Source: Lentimicrobiaceae bacterium | GTDB lineage: Bacteria; Bacteroidota; Bacteroidia; Bacteroidales; JALOCA01 | NCBI GenBank assembly: GCA_023227965.1 | Contig: JALOCA010000005.1 | Location: 62,001 to 126,000, forward strand | Direction of reading: 5' to 3' | Length of the DNA stretch: 64,000 bases | Part shown: positions 41,176-50,119 of the stretch, piece after piece | Numbering within the stretch: position 1 is the stretch's first letter | Layout: every line of letters begins with the position of its first letter | The notes under the pieces: model-generated | Database searches by the model: none | Seen by the model: only the letters and a program-made list of their open reading frames with translations | Told to the model about the DNA's origin: nothing | Program-made: the position numbers and the translations under genes

Positions 41176-43827
41176 TTGTACAATTTCCAGAATAAAATTT
41201 TTTCGTTTGCACATTTTTCACACAACTTTCAGCGTGTTTTGTTTACATTGGTTTTCATTGCCGGTTTTGCAATTGCAGCCGAAGCACAGGATACCCTCCT
41301 GCGTGCTTCACCCGATACTTTACGTATTGCCGCCGATACCCTTCTGAAAGACAGTACGGGAGTTAGCAAAAAAAAGGATAAACTCAATGCAAAAGTAGAA
41401 TACAATGCTATTGACTCCATCTCTTTCGATCTCGATATCCAGAAAGTCTTCCTGTATAAAGAAGCTGAGATAAACTATGAAAAAACCAACCTGAAAGCAG
41501 CCTACATCGAAATAAATTTTAAAGAAACTACCGCTTTTGCAAAAGGAGTTACAGATTCTACTGAAAAAGAAACCGGGACACCAGTTTTTAAAGATGGCGA
41601 TAAAAGCTTTAAATCCAAAATTCTAACATATAATTTTGAAACAAAAAAAGGAATTATTGCCAACGTAATTACCCAAGAAGGGGAAGGTTTTCTGCATGGA
41701 GAAACGGTTAAAAAGCTGGAAGACAATACAACCAATGCACACAAGGGCGGTTATACCACCTGCAATCTCGACCATCCCCACTTTGAGTTGCATTATACGA
41801 GGGCGAAAGTGATCCCGGACAATAAAATTGTAACAGGACCCATTTATTTGAGCATAGCCGATGTCCCGCTTCCATTAGCACTTCCTTTCGGTTTGTTTCC
41901 CAACAAGAAAGGGCGTTCTTCGGGAATTATCATTCCCAGCTACGGTGAAGCTGTGGGTAGAGGTTTTTTCTTTGAAAATGGAGGATATTACTGGGGCATA
42001 AGTGACTATATGGATTTGGAGGTCAGAGGGGACATTTATACCCGGGGAAGCTGGGCGGTTAAACCTAAATTCAATTATAAAAAACGCTATAAGTTCAATG
42101 GGAACCTTGATTTCGGATATGCCATCAATAAGTTAGGTACCGAAGGTACACCTGATTATAGCAAAAGTAGGGATTTTTATATTCTCTGGTCGCACCGCCA
42201 AGACCCAAAGGCACGCCCTAAAAGCAATTTTTCGGCAAATGTAAATATCCAAAGCAATAAGTTTAACCGTTACAATCCGGTTAGTGCTAACAATTATCTT
42301 TCGAATACTTTCAATTCAAGCATTTCTTATCAATACACAGAAGCGGGAAAATATTTCTTCACTGCTAACCTTAACCATACGCAAAATACTATTAATAAGA
42401 CTATTTCTTTATCATTACCTGATATTTCCTTTTCCGTTAACCAGTTTTATCCTTTCCGCAAACAAAAAGCTTCCGGTAAACAACGTTGGTACGAAAATAT
42501 TTCGATAAATTACCGGATGAATGCCAAAAATGAAGTCAGCACTTACGATTCCCTGCTTTTTAAACAGAAAATGTATGACGATTTTCGTTACGGAATGCAG
42601 CATAGCATTCCGATAAGCAGCAGCATTAAAATTTTAAAATATTTTAACCTTACAAATGCTGTCGGCTTTAACGACAAGATGTACGGAAACTACATTCAAA
42701 AAACCTGGATAAACGATACCCTGATTCAGAATAACGATACCGTGGTTGGCTATGTAAAAACGGATACAATAAGCGGATTCAGGCAAGCAATAGATTTTAA
42801 TTTTTCATCTTCCCTTTCTACAAAACTGTACGGAATGCTTCAGTTTAAAAAAGGACCCGTCAGAGCCATCCGCCATGTACTTACTCCCAATGTCGGATTT
42901 TCATACCGCCCCGATTTCGGAGCAAAATCATGGGGATATTATAAAGAAGTGCAAAAAGATACAACCGGAAATATCCAACGCTATAGCGTTTTCAGTAATG
43001 GCATTTTTGGTTCTCCTCCCGACAAAAAGTCGGGGTCACTGAATTTCAGCCTGAGCAATAACCTTGAAATGAAAGTCCGTTCACGAAAAGACACCGTTAC
43101 CGGGATGCGAAAAATTGTTCTTATTGAAAACTTTACCATTTCAACATCTTACGATCTTGCCAAGGATTCTATGCGATGGTCAAGAATCAATATGAACGGG
43201 CATACACGGCTTTTCAAAAATGTTCAGATACAGTATGGTTCACAATGGGACCCCTATGCACTTGACAGTACCCACACACGAAACATCAATGTCTTTGAAT
43301 GGGATAAAAATCACCGCTTGCTTCGGCTTGTAAATACTTCATGGAACTTTGGTCTGAACTGGAACATCAGTTCGCAGCAATTCCAGAAAAAAGAAGCCCA
43401 GCAACTCCAGGAAAAAGTTCCTCTCAACCCGGAGATTGAGCAAATAATTTCGCAACCCGGCGATTACATCAACTGGAACAATGCCTGGAGTGCTAACATT
43501 AATTATACTTTTCGCTACCAAAGCAACTTTAATGCGACTAAAAACGCAATGAAGCATGAGATAATCCAAAGTCTTTCCTTCTCCGGCGACCTGAGCATTA
43601 CCAGCAAATGGAAATTATCAGTAATGTCGGGATACGACTTCAAAAACAGTAAAATAACTTATACTTCGGTAAACATTATCCGCGACCTGCACTGCTGGGA
43701 AATGCGCCTGAACTGGATACCTATAGGCGGTATGAAAAGCTGGAACTTCCAGATCAATGTAAAAGCTTCCGTGTTGCAGGATTTGAAACTCACCAAGAAA
43801 AAAGACTTCCGCGATAGGTGGGAGTAA
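41176..43827 (+). CDS. lptD: LPS-assembly outer-membrane protein LptD
   Basis: The outer-membrane barrel that, with LptE, inserts lipopolysaccharide into the outer leaflet. The 883 residues include a signal sequence (LFTLVFIAGFAIAAEAQ), an OstA-like periplasmic domain (about 75-250, KAAYIEINFKETTAFAKGV, then KGGYTTCNLDHPHFELHYTR) and a large barrel. LPFGLFPNKKGRSSGIIIPS, then YGEAVGRGFFFENGGYYWGI, is the conserved start of the barrel in Bacteroidota LptD. No ATG precedes the signal sequence, and a TTG at 41176 is the best start. lptE is also in this window, 15 kb away, and not linked to lptD. Confidence 0.92.
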   Translation: MYNFQNKIFSFAHFSHNFQRVLFTLVFIAGFAIAAEAQDTLLRASPDTLRIAADTLLKDSTGVSKKKDKLNAKVEYNAIDSISFDLDIQKVFLYKEAEINYEKTNLKAAYIEINFKETTAFAKGVTDSTEKETGTPVFKDGDKSFKSKILTYNFETKKGIIANVITQEGEGFLHGETVKKLEDNTTNAHKGGYTTCNLDHPHFELHYTRAKVIPDNKIVTGPIYLSIADVPLPLALPFGLFPNKKGRSSGIIIPSYGEAVGRGFFFENGGYYWGISDYMDLEVRGDIYTRGSWAVKPKFNYKKRYKFNGNLDFGYAINKLGTEGTPDYSKSRDFYILWSHRQDPKARPKSNFSANVNIQSNKFNRYNPVSANNYLSNTFNSSISYQYTEAGKYFFTANLNHTQNTINKTISLSLPDISFSVNQFYPFRKQKASGKQRWYENISINYRMNAKNEVSTYDSLLFKQKMYDDFRYGMQHSIPISSSIKILKYFNLTNAVGFNDKMYGNYIQKTWINDTLIQNNDTVVGYVKTDTISGFRQAIDFNFSSSLSTKLYGMLQFKKGPVRAIRHVLTPNVGFSYRPDFGAKSWGYYKEVQKDTTGNIQRYSVFSNGIFGSPPDKKSGSLNFSLSNNLEMKVRSRKDTVTGMRKIVLIENFTISTSYDLAKDSMRWSRINMNGHTRLFKNVQIQYGSQWDPYALDSTHTRNINVFEWDKNHRLLRLVNTSWNFGLNWNISSQQFQKKEAQQLQEKVPLNPEIEQIISQPGDYINWNNAWSANINYTFRYQSNFNATKNAMKHEIIQSLSFSGDLSITSKWKLSVMSGYDFKNSKITYTSVNIIRDLHCWEMRLNWIPIGGMKSWNFQINVKASVLQDLKLTKKKDFRDRWE

Positions 43828-43937
43828 TTAATGATTTTATATGAATTTTCAGAAAAACTGCGATTATCCCTTCAGAAAATATCTAAGGATTTTGTAATTT
43901 TGACAACCGAAATTTATTTACAATAATGCTTATCCCC

Positions 43938-44315
43938 ATGAAAAACACTATCAATACAGATAAAGCACCGAAAGCTATCGGTCCTTACAGCCAGGCAGTG
44001 GAAGCCAACGGAACCCTTTACATCAGCGGACAAATTCCCATCAATCCCGAAACCGGAAAGATTGCAGAAGGTGGTATTAAGGAACAAACCGAACAAGTAA
44101 TGAAAAACATAGGTGCTATACTCGAAGCTGCCGGTTACACTTATGCCAACGTGGTAAAAAGCACCTGCCTGCTCAGTGATATGGATAACTTTGCCGCCAT
44201 GAATGAGATTTATGGCAAATATTATCAGTTAAACCCACCTGCACGTGCTGCTTATGGTGTAGTTCGCCTGCCAATGGGCGTGATGGTGGAAATTGAAACT
44301 ATTGCTGTTAAATAA
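43938..44315 (+). CDS. ridA: RidA-family enamine/imine deaminase
   Basis: Hydrolyses reactive 2-aminoacrylate and related enamines formed by PLP enzymes, protecting them from damage. The ATG at 43938 gives the typical start MKNTINTDKAPKAIGPYSQA; another ATG lies at 43926. The family residues are present, including GQIPINPETG and NPPARAAYGVVRLPMGVMVE, with the substrate-binding Arg in NPPAR and the Glu in VEIETIAV. The length (125 residues) is standard. A TAATTTTG -7 box is at 43895-43902. It is convergent with the aspartate kinase gene, whose pathway feeds PLP enzymes that produce such enamines. Confidence 0.96.
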   Translation: MKNTINTDKAPKAIGPYSQAVEANGTLYISGQIPINPETGKIAEGGIKEQTEQVMKNIGAILEAAGYTYANVVKSTCLLSDMDNFAAMNEIYGKYYQLNPPARAAYGVVRLPMGVMVEIETIAVK

Positions 44316-44369
44316 AAATTTTAATGCTCAGGTAAGCCTATTTCTACCCTTAAAAAAATATTTTAAAAC

Positions 44370-45641
44370 CTAATTCTTCACCACCATCTGTGCCGTAAGT
44401 CGGCTGCGCTGTTCCAGCAACACCTTTCGCCCGGCTACCACCCTGTCAATCACTTCCTGGGTATAGTACCGTATGGTAATCAGTTCCAGGTTTTCGTTGA
44501 ACTTAACGGCAAAGTCTTTTTGCAACTGTTCAATACAAGGATTTATCCTGCGGGCATCATTGTCGGTACATATCGAAAAACTGATGGCTGAATTCTGCAT
44601 CATGTTAATTCTTATTCCCTGCATAGCAAATAGCCCGAAAATGGTTTTCAGGTTTTGCTCGGCAATAAACGAAAAATCCCTTGCCGAAATGGAGATGAGC
44701 ACCTGGTTGGGTTTAAAAATGTAAGAAGGTATGCTACGGGAGGCAGCATCCGTTTCGCTGCCGATGGCAGAGCCTTCCTCATCAGGGTGAATAAATGATT
44801 TTATCTTTAGTGGGATATTTTTGTTTTGAAGAGGTTGAATGGTTTTGGGATGAATTACACTTGCACCGAAATAAGCCAGTTCGATGGCATCGCGGTACGA
44901 AATATGGTCGAGTTTGCGGGTTTTGCTGAAATATTTTGGGTCGGCATTCAGTAGCCCCGGTACATCTTTCCAGATGATCACCTCTTCGGCATCGAGGCAC
45001 CAGGCAAGAATGGCAGCAGTGTAGTCGGAACCTTCGCGCCCCAGCGTAACATTTTGATTGCGCGGTGAACTTGCAATAAATCCCTGGGTAAGTCCTGTTT
45101 TTTTACCCTGATCAAAATAAGGCAATAAAATGTCGGCGGTTGCCTGTTTTGTTTTTATCCAATCAATTTTTCCTTCACGGAAAGTGGAATCCGTTTTGAT
45201 GAAAGTACGGGCATCGAACAAAGAGGTACTTACGCCGGCTTCGTTCAGATAATGGTAAACGATGCAGGAAGAAATCAGTTCGCCAAAAGGAATGATACGA
45301 TCGTATTCTGCATCAAAATTGGAAGAAGGTTTGGTAAGTAACAGTTTGTGCAACATTCCAAACAAGTGCAATGCGTCGTCGTAAACCGCATGTTCCTGAT
45401 ATGGAAAAAGCTCATGGATGATCCCAAAATGGTAGTTTTTTAACTCTTCAAAATCAGATTGCCCGGTTACTGCTTTTGAATAATAAGTATTTGCAATCTT
45501 TTCCAGGGCATTGGTAGTTTTTCCCATGGCTGAAACCACTATCATCAACGAATCGGAAGGAAACATCTTAATGATATCCGCAACATTCTTAACGGCTTCC
45601 GCATTCTTTACCGAGGCACCCCCAAACTTAAATATCTTCAT
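44370..45641 (-). CDS. lysC: Aspartate kinase
   Basis: Phosphorylates aspartate as first step to lysine, methionine and threonine. The N-terminal KFGGASVKNAEAV and VVSAMGKTTNAL are the ATP and substrate sites, and FIASSPRNQNVTLGREGSDY, then TAAILAWC, is the amino acid kinase core. The C-terminal half (about 300-423) contains ACT-like repeats (VLISISARDFSFIAEQNL) that bind feedback inhibitors. 423 residues without a homoserine dehydrogenase domain makes it monofunctional. A TACTTTTG -7 box is seen on the minus strand (rc of 45688-45695). Confidence 0.94.
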   Translation of the reverse strand: MKIFKFGGASVKNAEAVKNVADIIKMFPSDSLMIVVSAMGKTTNALEKIANTYYSKAVTGQSDFEELKNYHFGIIHELFPYQEHAVYDDALHLFGMLHKLLLTKPSSNFDAEYDRIIPFGELISSCIVYHYLNEAGVSTSLFDARTFIKTDSTFREGKIDWIKTKQATADILLPYFDQGKKTGLTQGFIASSPRNQNVTLGREGSDYTAAILAWCLDAEEVIIWKDVPGLLNADPKYFSKTRKLDHISYRDAIELAYFGASVIHPKTIQPLQNKNIPLKIKSFIHPDEEGSAIGSETDAASRSIPSYIFKPNQVLISISARDFSFIAEQNLKTIFGLFAMQGIRINMMQNSAISFSICTDNDARRINPCIEQLQKDFAVKFNENLELITIRYYTQEVIDRVVAGRKVLLEQRSRLTAQMVVKN

Positions 45642-45703
45642 TTGAATGAACCGTTACTACAAACTAAGTTGAATTAATATATTCCTGCAAAAGTAAAAAA
45701 AAA

Positions 45704-45726
45704 CGGGCAACCCTTCCGGGAAGCCC
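45704..45726 (-). terminator. Rho-independent terminator after the 277-residue lipoprotein gene
   Basis: GGGC and CCC pair with GGG and GCCC in GGGCAACCCTTCCGGGAAGC followed by CC. On the minus strand it is followed by nine U residues. Confidence 0.8.
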
Positions 45727-45751
45727 ACTTCGGCTAAAAAAGACCCTATAA

Positions 45752-46585
45752 TTATTTAAGAATTATTGTAAACGTTTTCCCGTTAATGGTAATTGTAGCC
45801 AGGTTATCGCAATCGCCGTTTCCATAGTCCAATGTACGGGTAGGCTTACCTGTAATATCAATTTCAACGACACCGCTTACAAAGTTATGGCAGCCCATTT
45901 CTTTACGTAAGCCTGTAACGATGTTGGAATTTGCAATATTTCCATTTGGGCGGGTAACGGTAGCAACCCCAGTGATGGAATATACATCATCGAGGCGATA
46001 GTGTAAGGTGCCTTCTCCTTCTACCCACGCACGGTTACGGTTGGAAGTCCACAGGATAGAATCGCCGGTGGCATAAATAATTTTGCCATCCACCTGAATG
46101 CTCCACCAAAGGTCTTCATTTGAATTTCTTCCCATGTTGGTAATGGTTTTTGTTCCTAAAACCTGATTATTGTTTACATAATAACCATTAAAAGTGATGT
46201 TTTTGTACGAACCCGGTACAAGATGACGTCCCATGTAGGAGATTAAAATTTGTCCTCGGCGATATTTGCCATCGTTACAGAGACAGTTTTTGGTGCCAAA
46301 ATCAACAGTAATAAGATGGGGAACAGAAACTGTGTCGCGCGTAATGGTAACACAATTGCTCAAAAGGCTGTATTCGGCATCAGCATCTTTAAACAGATTA
46401 ACTGAGCCATCTTCGGCTTCCTGGGCTATCTGATCCACGTCATCATAAATACTTTCTGCAGTGGCAAAATCTTTTACTGATTGTGCTTCGCTACTGGTGT
46501 TATTATCGTCCTTTGAACAGGCAGTGTAAATCAGTCCAGACACAACCATTGTCAGCATTATTAAAATAAATCTTCTTCCTCTCAT
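45752..46585 (-). CDS. Lipoprotein of unknown function
   Basis: A 277-residue protein with a lipoprotein signal (VVSGLIYTAC, then SKDDNNTSSEAQ, a typical flexible tether in Bacteroidota). The mature part has beta-rich segments, among them LITVDFGTKNCLCNDGKYRR and EGTLHYRLDDVYSITGVATV, ending ATITINGKTFTIILK. Four cysteines (NCLC, GCHNF, GDCDN) suggest disulfides. The distribution of charged residues and the DFGTxNC motif followed by RxG recall uncharacterised surface lipoproteins of this phylum. It has no catalytic motif I know and no T9SS domain. It stands alone with its own terminator. Confidence 0.75.
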   Translation of the reverse strand: MRGRRFILIMLTMVVSGLIYTACSKDDNNTSSEAQSVKDFATAESIYDDVDQIAQEAEDGSVNLFKDADAEYSLLSNCVTITRDTVSVPHLITVDFGTKNCLCNDGKYRRGQILISYMGRHLVPGSYKNITFNGYYVNNNQVLGTKTITNMGRNSNEDLWWSIQVDGKIIYATGDSILWTSNRNRAWVEGEGTLHYRLDDVYSITGVATVTRPNGNIANSNIVTGLRKEMGCHNFVSGVVEIDITGKPTRTLDYGNGDCDNLATITINGKTFTIILK

Positions 46586-46724
46586 TTTCTTTATTTTTAA
46601 AAGTTAACATGCTTATGACAGCCATAAAGATAAAAAGTTTAACAAGAATGATTACAAAATTAAAAAAGCTTATGGCTGTTGAAATATTTTGTAGATTTGG
46701 TTTGAAATTTAAACCCTTGATGTT

Positions 46725-47720
46725 ATGAAAATTTTAAGACGTATTTTATTAGCATTACTTGCAGTAATAGTAATACTTATTGCAGTAGCTTATCTGCTGC
46801 CATCCAAAGTTTGCATCGAACGGAAAGCAACGATCAAAGCTCCGCGCGAACTGGTTTATTTCCATGTTAACTATCTTAAAAGCTGGGAAAAATGGTCGCA
46901 CTGGCATAAGATGGACACTACCATGAAGATCACTTATAGCCCATTGACCTTAGGAAAAGGTGCTTTTTACGCATGGGAAAGCAAAAACGAACAGTTAGGA
47001 ACCGGCAAATATATAATTACCGAAGCTGCTATGTATGATTCTATTTGCAACGACATGTATTTTATGAATTCGCCAAAACCAACCAAAGGAGGTTTCCGTT
47101 TTAAAGAAATTCCCGAAGGCACAGAAATCGTCTGGTGGATGCAAAGCGACCTGGGATATAACCCTTTCATGCGCTGGATGGGTCTTTTCTTTGATAAGAT
47201 GGTTGGCAAAGATTTTGAAAAAGGATTAAGCAACCTGAAAACGCTTTGCGAAGGCATTCCTCCTGTTAAAGTTGAAGCAGTTAGTATTCCAAAAACTATT
47301 TTTATAAGCATACGCGATACCAGCAGCATGGCTACCATCGGATCAAAGATGGGACAAATTTACGGGGAGTTGATGGTTTTCCTGACCAAAAGCGGAGCCA
47401 AAGAAATCGCTCCTCCTTTCACCATCTATCACAGTTGTACTGCAACAAGTTTCGACATGGAATGCGGTATTCCTGTGGATAAAGTGGTAAAACCGGAAGG
47501 CAGAATCCAAAACGGAGAAATGAAAGCTACCAATGCAGTAGTTGCCGATTATTATGGACCCTATGATGGAACTGACATCGGACAAATGGCAGTGATGCGC
47601 TGGATAAAAGCCAATAACAAAAAAAATACCGGCATTTGCTGGGAATCTTACATTACCGATCCTATGGCTGAAAAAAATCCGGATAAAATTCTCACTAAAG
47701 TTTATATGCCAATTGAATAA
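46725..47720 (+). CDS. SRPBCC-domain protein fused to GyrI-like effector-binding domain
   Basis: The N-terminus (ILLALLAVIVILIAVAYLL) is a membrane anchor. Residues 30-180 (KATIKAPRELVYFHVNYLKS, then WEKWSHWHKMDTTMK) are a SRPBCC (START-like) hydrophobic-ligand pocket. Residues 185-331 (VSIPKTIFISIRDTSSMATI, then GMECGIPVD-like MECGIPVDKV, and AVVADYYGPYD) are a GyrI/AraC effector-binding domain. This fusion is common in Bacteroidota and may bind or sequester small hydrophobic molecules at the membrane; the ligand is unknown. It lies directly upstream of sdhA, where the SDH cytochrome b gene would normally be. Confidence 0.85.
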   Translation: MKILRRILLALLAVIVILIAVAYLLPSKVCIERKATIKAPRELVYFHVNYLKSWEKWSHWHKMDTTMKITYSPLTLGKGAFYAWESKNEQLGTGKYIITEAAMYDSICNDMYFMNSPKPTKGGFRFKEIPEGTEIVWWMQSDLGYNPFMRWMGLFFDKMVGKDFEKGLSNLKTLCEGIPPVKVEAVSIPKTIFISIRDTSSMATIGSKMGQIYGELMVFLTKSGAKEIAPPFTIYHSCTATSFDMECGIPVDKVVKPEGRIQNGEMKATNAVVADYYGPYDGTDIGQMAVMRWIKANNKKNTGICWESYITDPMAEKNPDKILTKVYMPIE

Positions 47721-47754
47721 ACTTAAAGTATTTAATATTTAATTGATAAAACGT

Positions 47755-49695
47755 ATGTCGAAACTCGAATCGAAGGTACCCAAAGGGAAACTGGAAGAAA
47801 AATGGTCGAACTACAAAGCCCAAATCAACCTGGTAAACCCTGCCAACAAGCGAAAGCTGGATGTGATAGTGGTAGGTACCGGTCTTGCCGGTGCATCGGC
47901 AGCAGCATCGCTGGGAGAGTTGGGATTTAAAGTCAAGGTGTTTTGTTACCAGGATAGCCCTCGCCGCGCCCACAGCATAGCCGCCCAGGGAGGTATCAAT
48001 GCAGCCAAAAACTACCAGAATGATGGCGATAGTATTTATCGTCTTTTCTACGATACCATCAAAGGTGGCGACTATCGCGCACGGGAAGCCAACGTGTATC
48101 GTCTGGCAGAAGTCAGCAACAACATCATCGACCAGTGCGTGGCACAGGGTGTTCCCTTTGCCCGTGAGTACAGCGGGCTGCTCGACAATCGTTCCTTTGG
48201 TGGAGCACAGGTTTCGCGCACGTTTTATGCCCGTGGACAAACCGGGCAACAACTTCTGCTTGGCGCTTATGGTGCATTAAGCCGTCAGATTCACAAAGGC
48301 AATGTGGAATTGTACAATCGTCACGAGATGATGGAACTGGTAACCGTGGACGGACGTGCCCGCGGCATCATTGCCCGTAACCTCATCACCGGCAAGTTGG
48401 AACGTTATTTCGGACATGCCGTGGTGCTTGCCACCGGTGGCTATGGCAATGTGTTTTTTCTTTCTACCAATGCCATGGGTTCCAACTGCAGTGCCATCTG
48501 GAAAGCTTATAAAAAAGGTGCTTTCTTTGCAAATCCCTGTTACACACAAATACATCCAACCTGCATTCCTGTACACGGCGAACAGCAATCCAAGCTTACG
48601 CTGATGAGCGAAAGCCTTCGTAACGACGGCAGGATTTGGGTTCCGAAAAATCAGGAGGATGCTGCAAAAGTCAGGGAAGGAAAGCTTAAGGCAAACAACA
48701 TACCGGAAGATGCACGGGATTATTATCTTGAGAGACGTTATCCTGCCTTTGGAAACTTAGTACCTCGCGATGTTGCTTCCCGCGCTGCCAAAGAACGTTG
48801 CGATGCCGGTTATGGTGTTGGAGAAACCGGTCTTGCCGTCTATCTCGACTTTGCCGAAGCCCTTCAGCGACTGGGGAAGAGTGTGATAGAGGAACGCTAT
48901 GGCAACCTCTTCCAGATGTATGAAAAGATAGTGGATGAAAATCCTTACGAGAATCCCATGATGATCTACCCAGCGGTACATTACACCATGGGCGGAACCT
49001 GGGTGGACTATGAGCTGATGACCACCATCCCAGGATTGTATGCCATCGGCGAAGCCAATTTTTCCGACCACGGAGCCAACCGTCTTGGCGCTTCTGCACT
49101 CATGCAGGGACTTGCCGATGGATACTTTGTTTTGCCTTACACCATTCAAAATTACCTTTCCCCGGAAATCCATGTGCCGAGAATGAGTACCGACCTGCCT
49201 GAGTTTGCGGAAGCAGAAAACAAAGTAAAAGAGCATTTTGAAAAGCTTTTAAACATCAAAGGCAGCAAAACGGTGGACCATTTCCACAAGGAATTGGGTA
49301 AGATAATGTGGGAAAACGTGGGCATGGGACGTAATGAAACTGGTATGAAACAAGCGATTGAAAAAATCCGGGAGGTAAGAGAAGCTTTCTGGAACGACGT
49401 AAAGATTCCCGGAACTGCCAACGAACTGAACCCGGAACTGGAGAAAGCCGGTCGTGTTGCCGACTTTCTTGAACTTGGTGAACTGCTGGCAAAAGATGCC
49501 ATGCACCGCCAGGAAAGTTGCGGTGGACATTTCCGCGAAGAATATCAAACCCCGGAAGGAGAAGCCATGCGCGACGACAAAGATTTTATGTATGTAGCTG
49601 CCTGGGAATATACTGGCGACAACAACGAACCCGTGCTGAACAAGGAACCTCTGAATTACGAATCCATTGAAGTGAAACAGAGAAATTATAAGTAG
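47755..49695 (+). CDS. sdhA: Succinate dehydrogenase / fumarate reductase flavoprotein subunit
   Basis: Catalytic subunit that interconverts succinate and fumarate with covalent FAD. The ATG at 47755 is preferred to the TTG at 47743. VVGTGLAGASAAASLGELG is the FAD-binding fold near residue 42, and AHSIAAQGGINAAKNYQN carries the His that binds FAD. HPTCIPVHGEQQSKLTLMSE, NLVPRDVASRAA and HYTMGGTWVDYEL are active-site segments. The length (646) is that of the Bacteroidota and Epsilonproteobacteria type rather than the shorter E. coli type. sdhB follows after an interrupting gene; the cytochrome b subunit is not upstream. Confidence 0.96.
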   Translation: MSKLESKVPKGKLEEKWSNYKAQINLVNPANKRKLDVIVVGTGLAGASAAASLGELGFKVKVFCYQDSPRRAHSIAAQGGINAAKNYQNDGDSIYRLFYDTIKGGDYRAREANVYRLAEVSNNIIDQCVAQGVPFAREYSGLLDNRSFGGAQVSRTFYARGQTGQQLLLGAYGALSRQIHKGNVELYNRHEMMELVTVDGRARGIIARNLITGKLERYFGHAVVLATGGYGNVFFLSTNAMGSNCSAIWKAYKKGAFFANPCYTQIHPTCIPVHGEQQSKLTLMSESLRNDGRIWVPKNQEDAAKVREGKLKANNIPEDARDYYLERRYPAFGNLVPRDVASRAAKERCDAGYGVGETGLAVYLDFAEALQRLGKSVIEERYGNLFQMYEKIVDENPYENPMMIYPAVHYTMGGTWVDYELMTTIPGLYAIGEANFSDHGANRLGASALMQGLADGYFVLPYTIQNYLSPEIHVPRMSTDLPEFAEAENKVKEHFEKLLNIKGSKTVDHFHKELGKIMWENVGMGRNETGMKQAIEKIREVREAFWNDVKIPGTANELNPELEKAGRVADFLELGELLAKDAMHRQESCGGHFREEYQTPEGEAMRDDKDFMYVAAWEYTGDNNEPVLNKEPLNYESIEVKQRNYK

Positions 49696-49729
49696 GAGTT
49701 AGGTGCTATGAGCTATGAGTTAGGGATGA
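49695..49729 (+). repeat. Tract with 7-nt period at the 5' side of the four-helix-bundle gene
   Basis: Five consecutive 7-mers: GGAGTTA, GGTGCTA, TGAGCTA, TGAGTTA, GGGATGA. The tract starts at the last base of the sdhA stop codon and runs into the start of the next gene. Confidence 0.7.
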
Positions 49730-50095
49730 ATAAGATTGTTTCATATAAGGATTTAGAGGTTTGGAAGAAGGGAATGCTTTTGGTAACAGAAGTTTATTCC
49801 CTTACCAACTCATTTCCAAAAGACGAAATCTTTGGTTTATCCAGTCAGATTCGCAGAGCTGCCGTTTCTATTCCTGCAAATATTGCAGAAGACTGGGGAT
49901 GCGAAAATATCAAATCCTATGTCCAATTTCTAAGAGTTGCTAAAGGTTCCTTATTTGAGCTGGAAACAGAACTCGAAATAGCTGCTAATTTAAAATATAT
50001 CTCAAAATGAATTGTATTCTTTATTGAATAAAATAACAGAGGTTGGAAAAATGCCATCCAGCCTGATCAAAAAACTTGAACTGAAACTCCCCTAA
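49726..50095 (+). pseudogene. Four-helix-bundle (S23/IVS-type) protein gene with a C-terminal frameshift
   Basis: The frame reads MNKIVSYKDLEVWKKGMLLV, then SSQIRRAAVSIPANIAEDWG and FLRVAKGSLFELETELEIAA, the hallmark of the four-helix-bundle family first seen as proteins encoded by intervening sequences in 23S rRNA. It stops early after LKYISK at 50008-50010. Removing one A near 50004-50007 restores the family C-terminus in the next frame (NELYSLLNKITEVGKM, then PSSLIKKLELKLP) up to a stop at 50093-50095. The gene sits between sdhA and sdhB, which are normally adjacent, and tracts with a 7-nt period flank it on both sides. The function of the family is unknown. Confidence 0.85.
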
Positions 50096-50115
50096 TTCCC
50101 AATTCTAACCCCTAA
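50087..50115 (-). repeat. Tract with 7-nt period at the 3' side of the four-helix-bundle gene
   Basis: The + strand reads CTCCCCTAATTCCCAATTCT followed by AACCCCTAA. The reverse complement consists of TTAGGGG- and TTAGAAT-like 7-mers and resembles the 5' tract, so the two tracts form a degenerate inverted pair around the inserted gene. Confidence 0.6.
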
Positions 50116-50119
50116 ACAA

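Noticed and set aside
47695..48252. 185-codon minus-strand frame antisense to sdhA
   Set aside because: Shadow of sdhA; no independent evidence.
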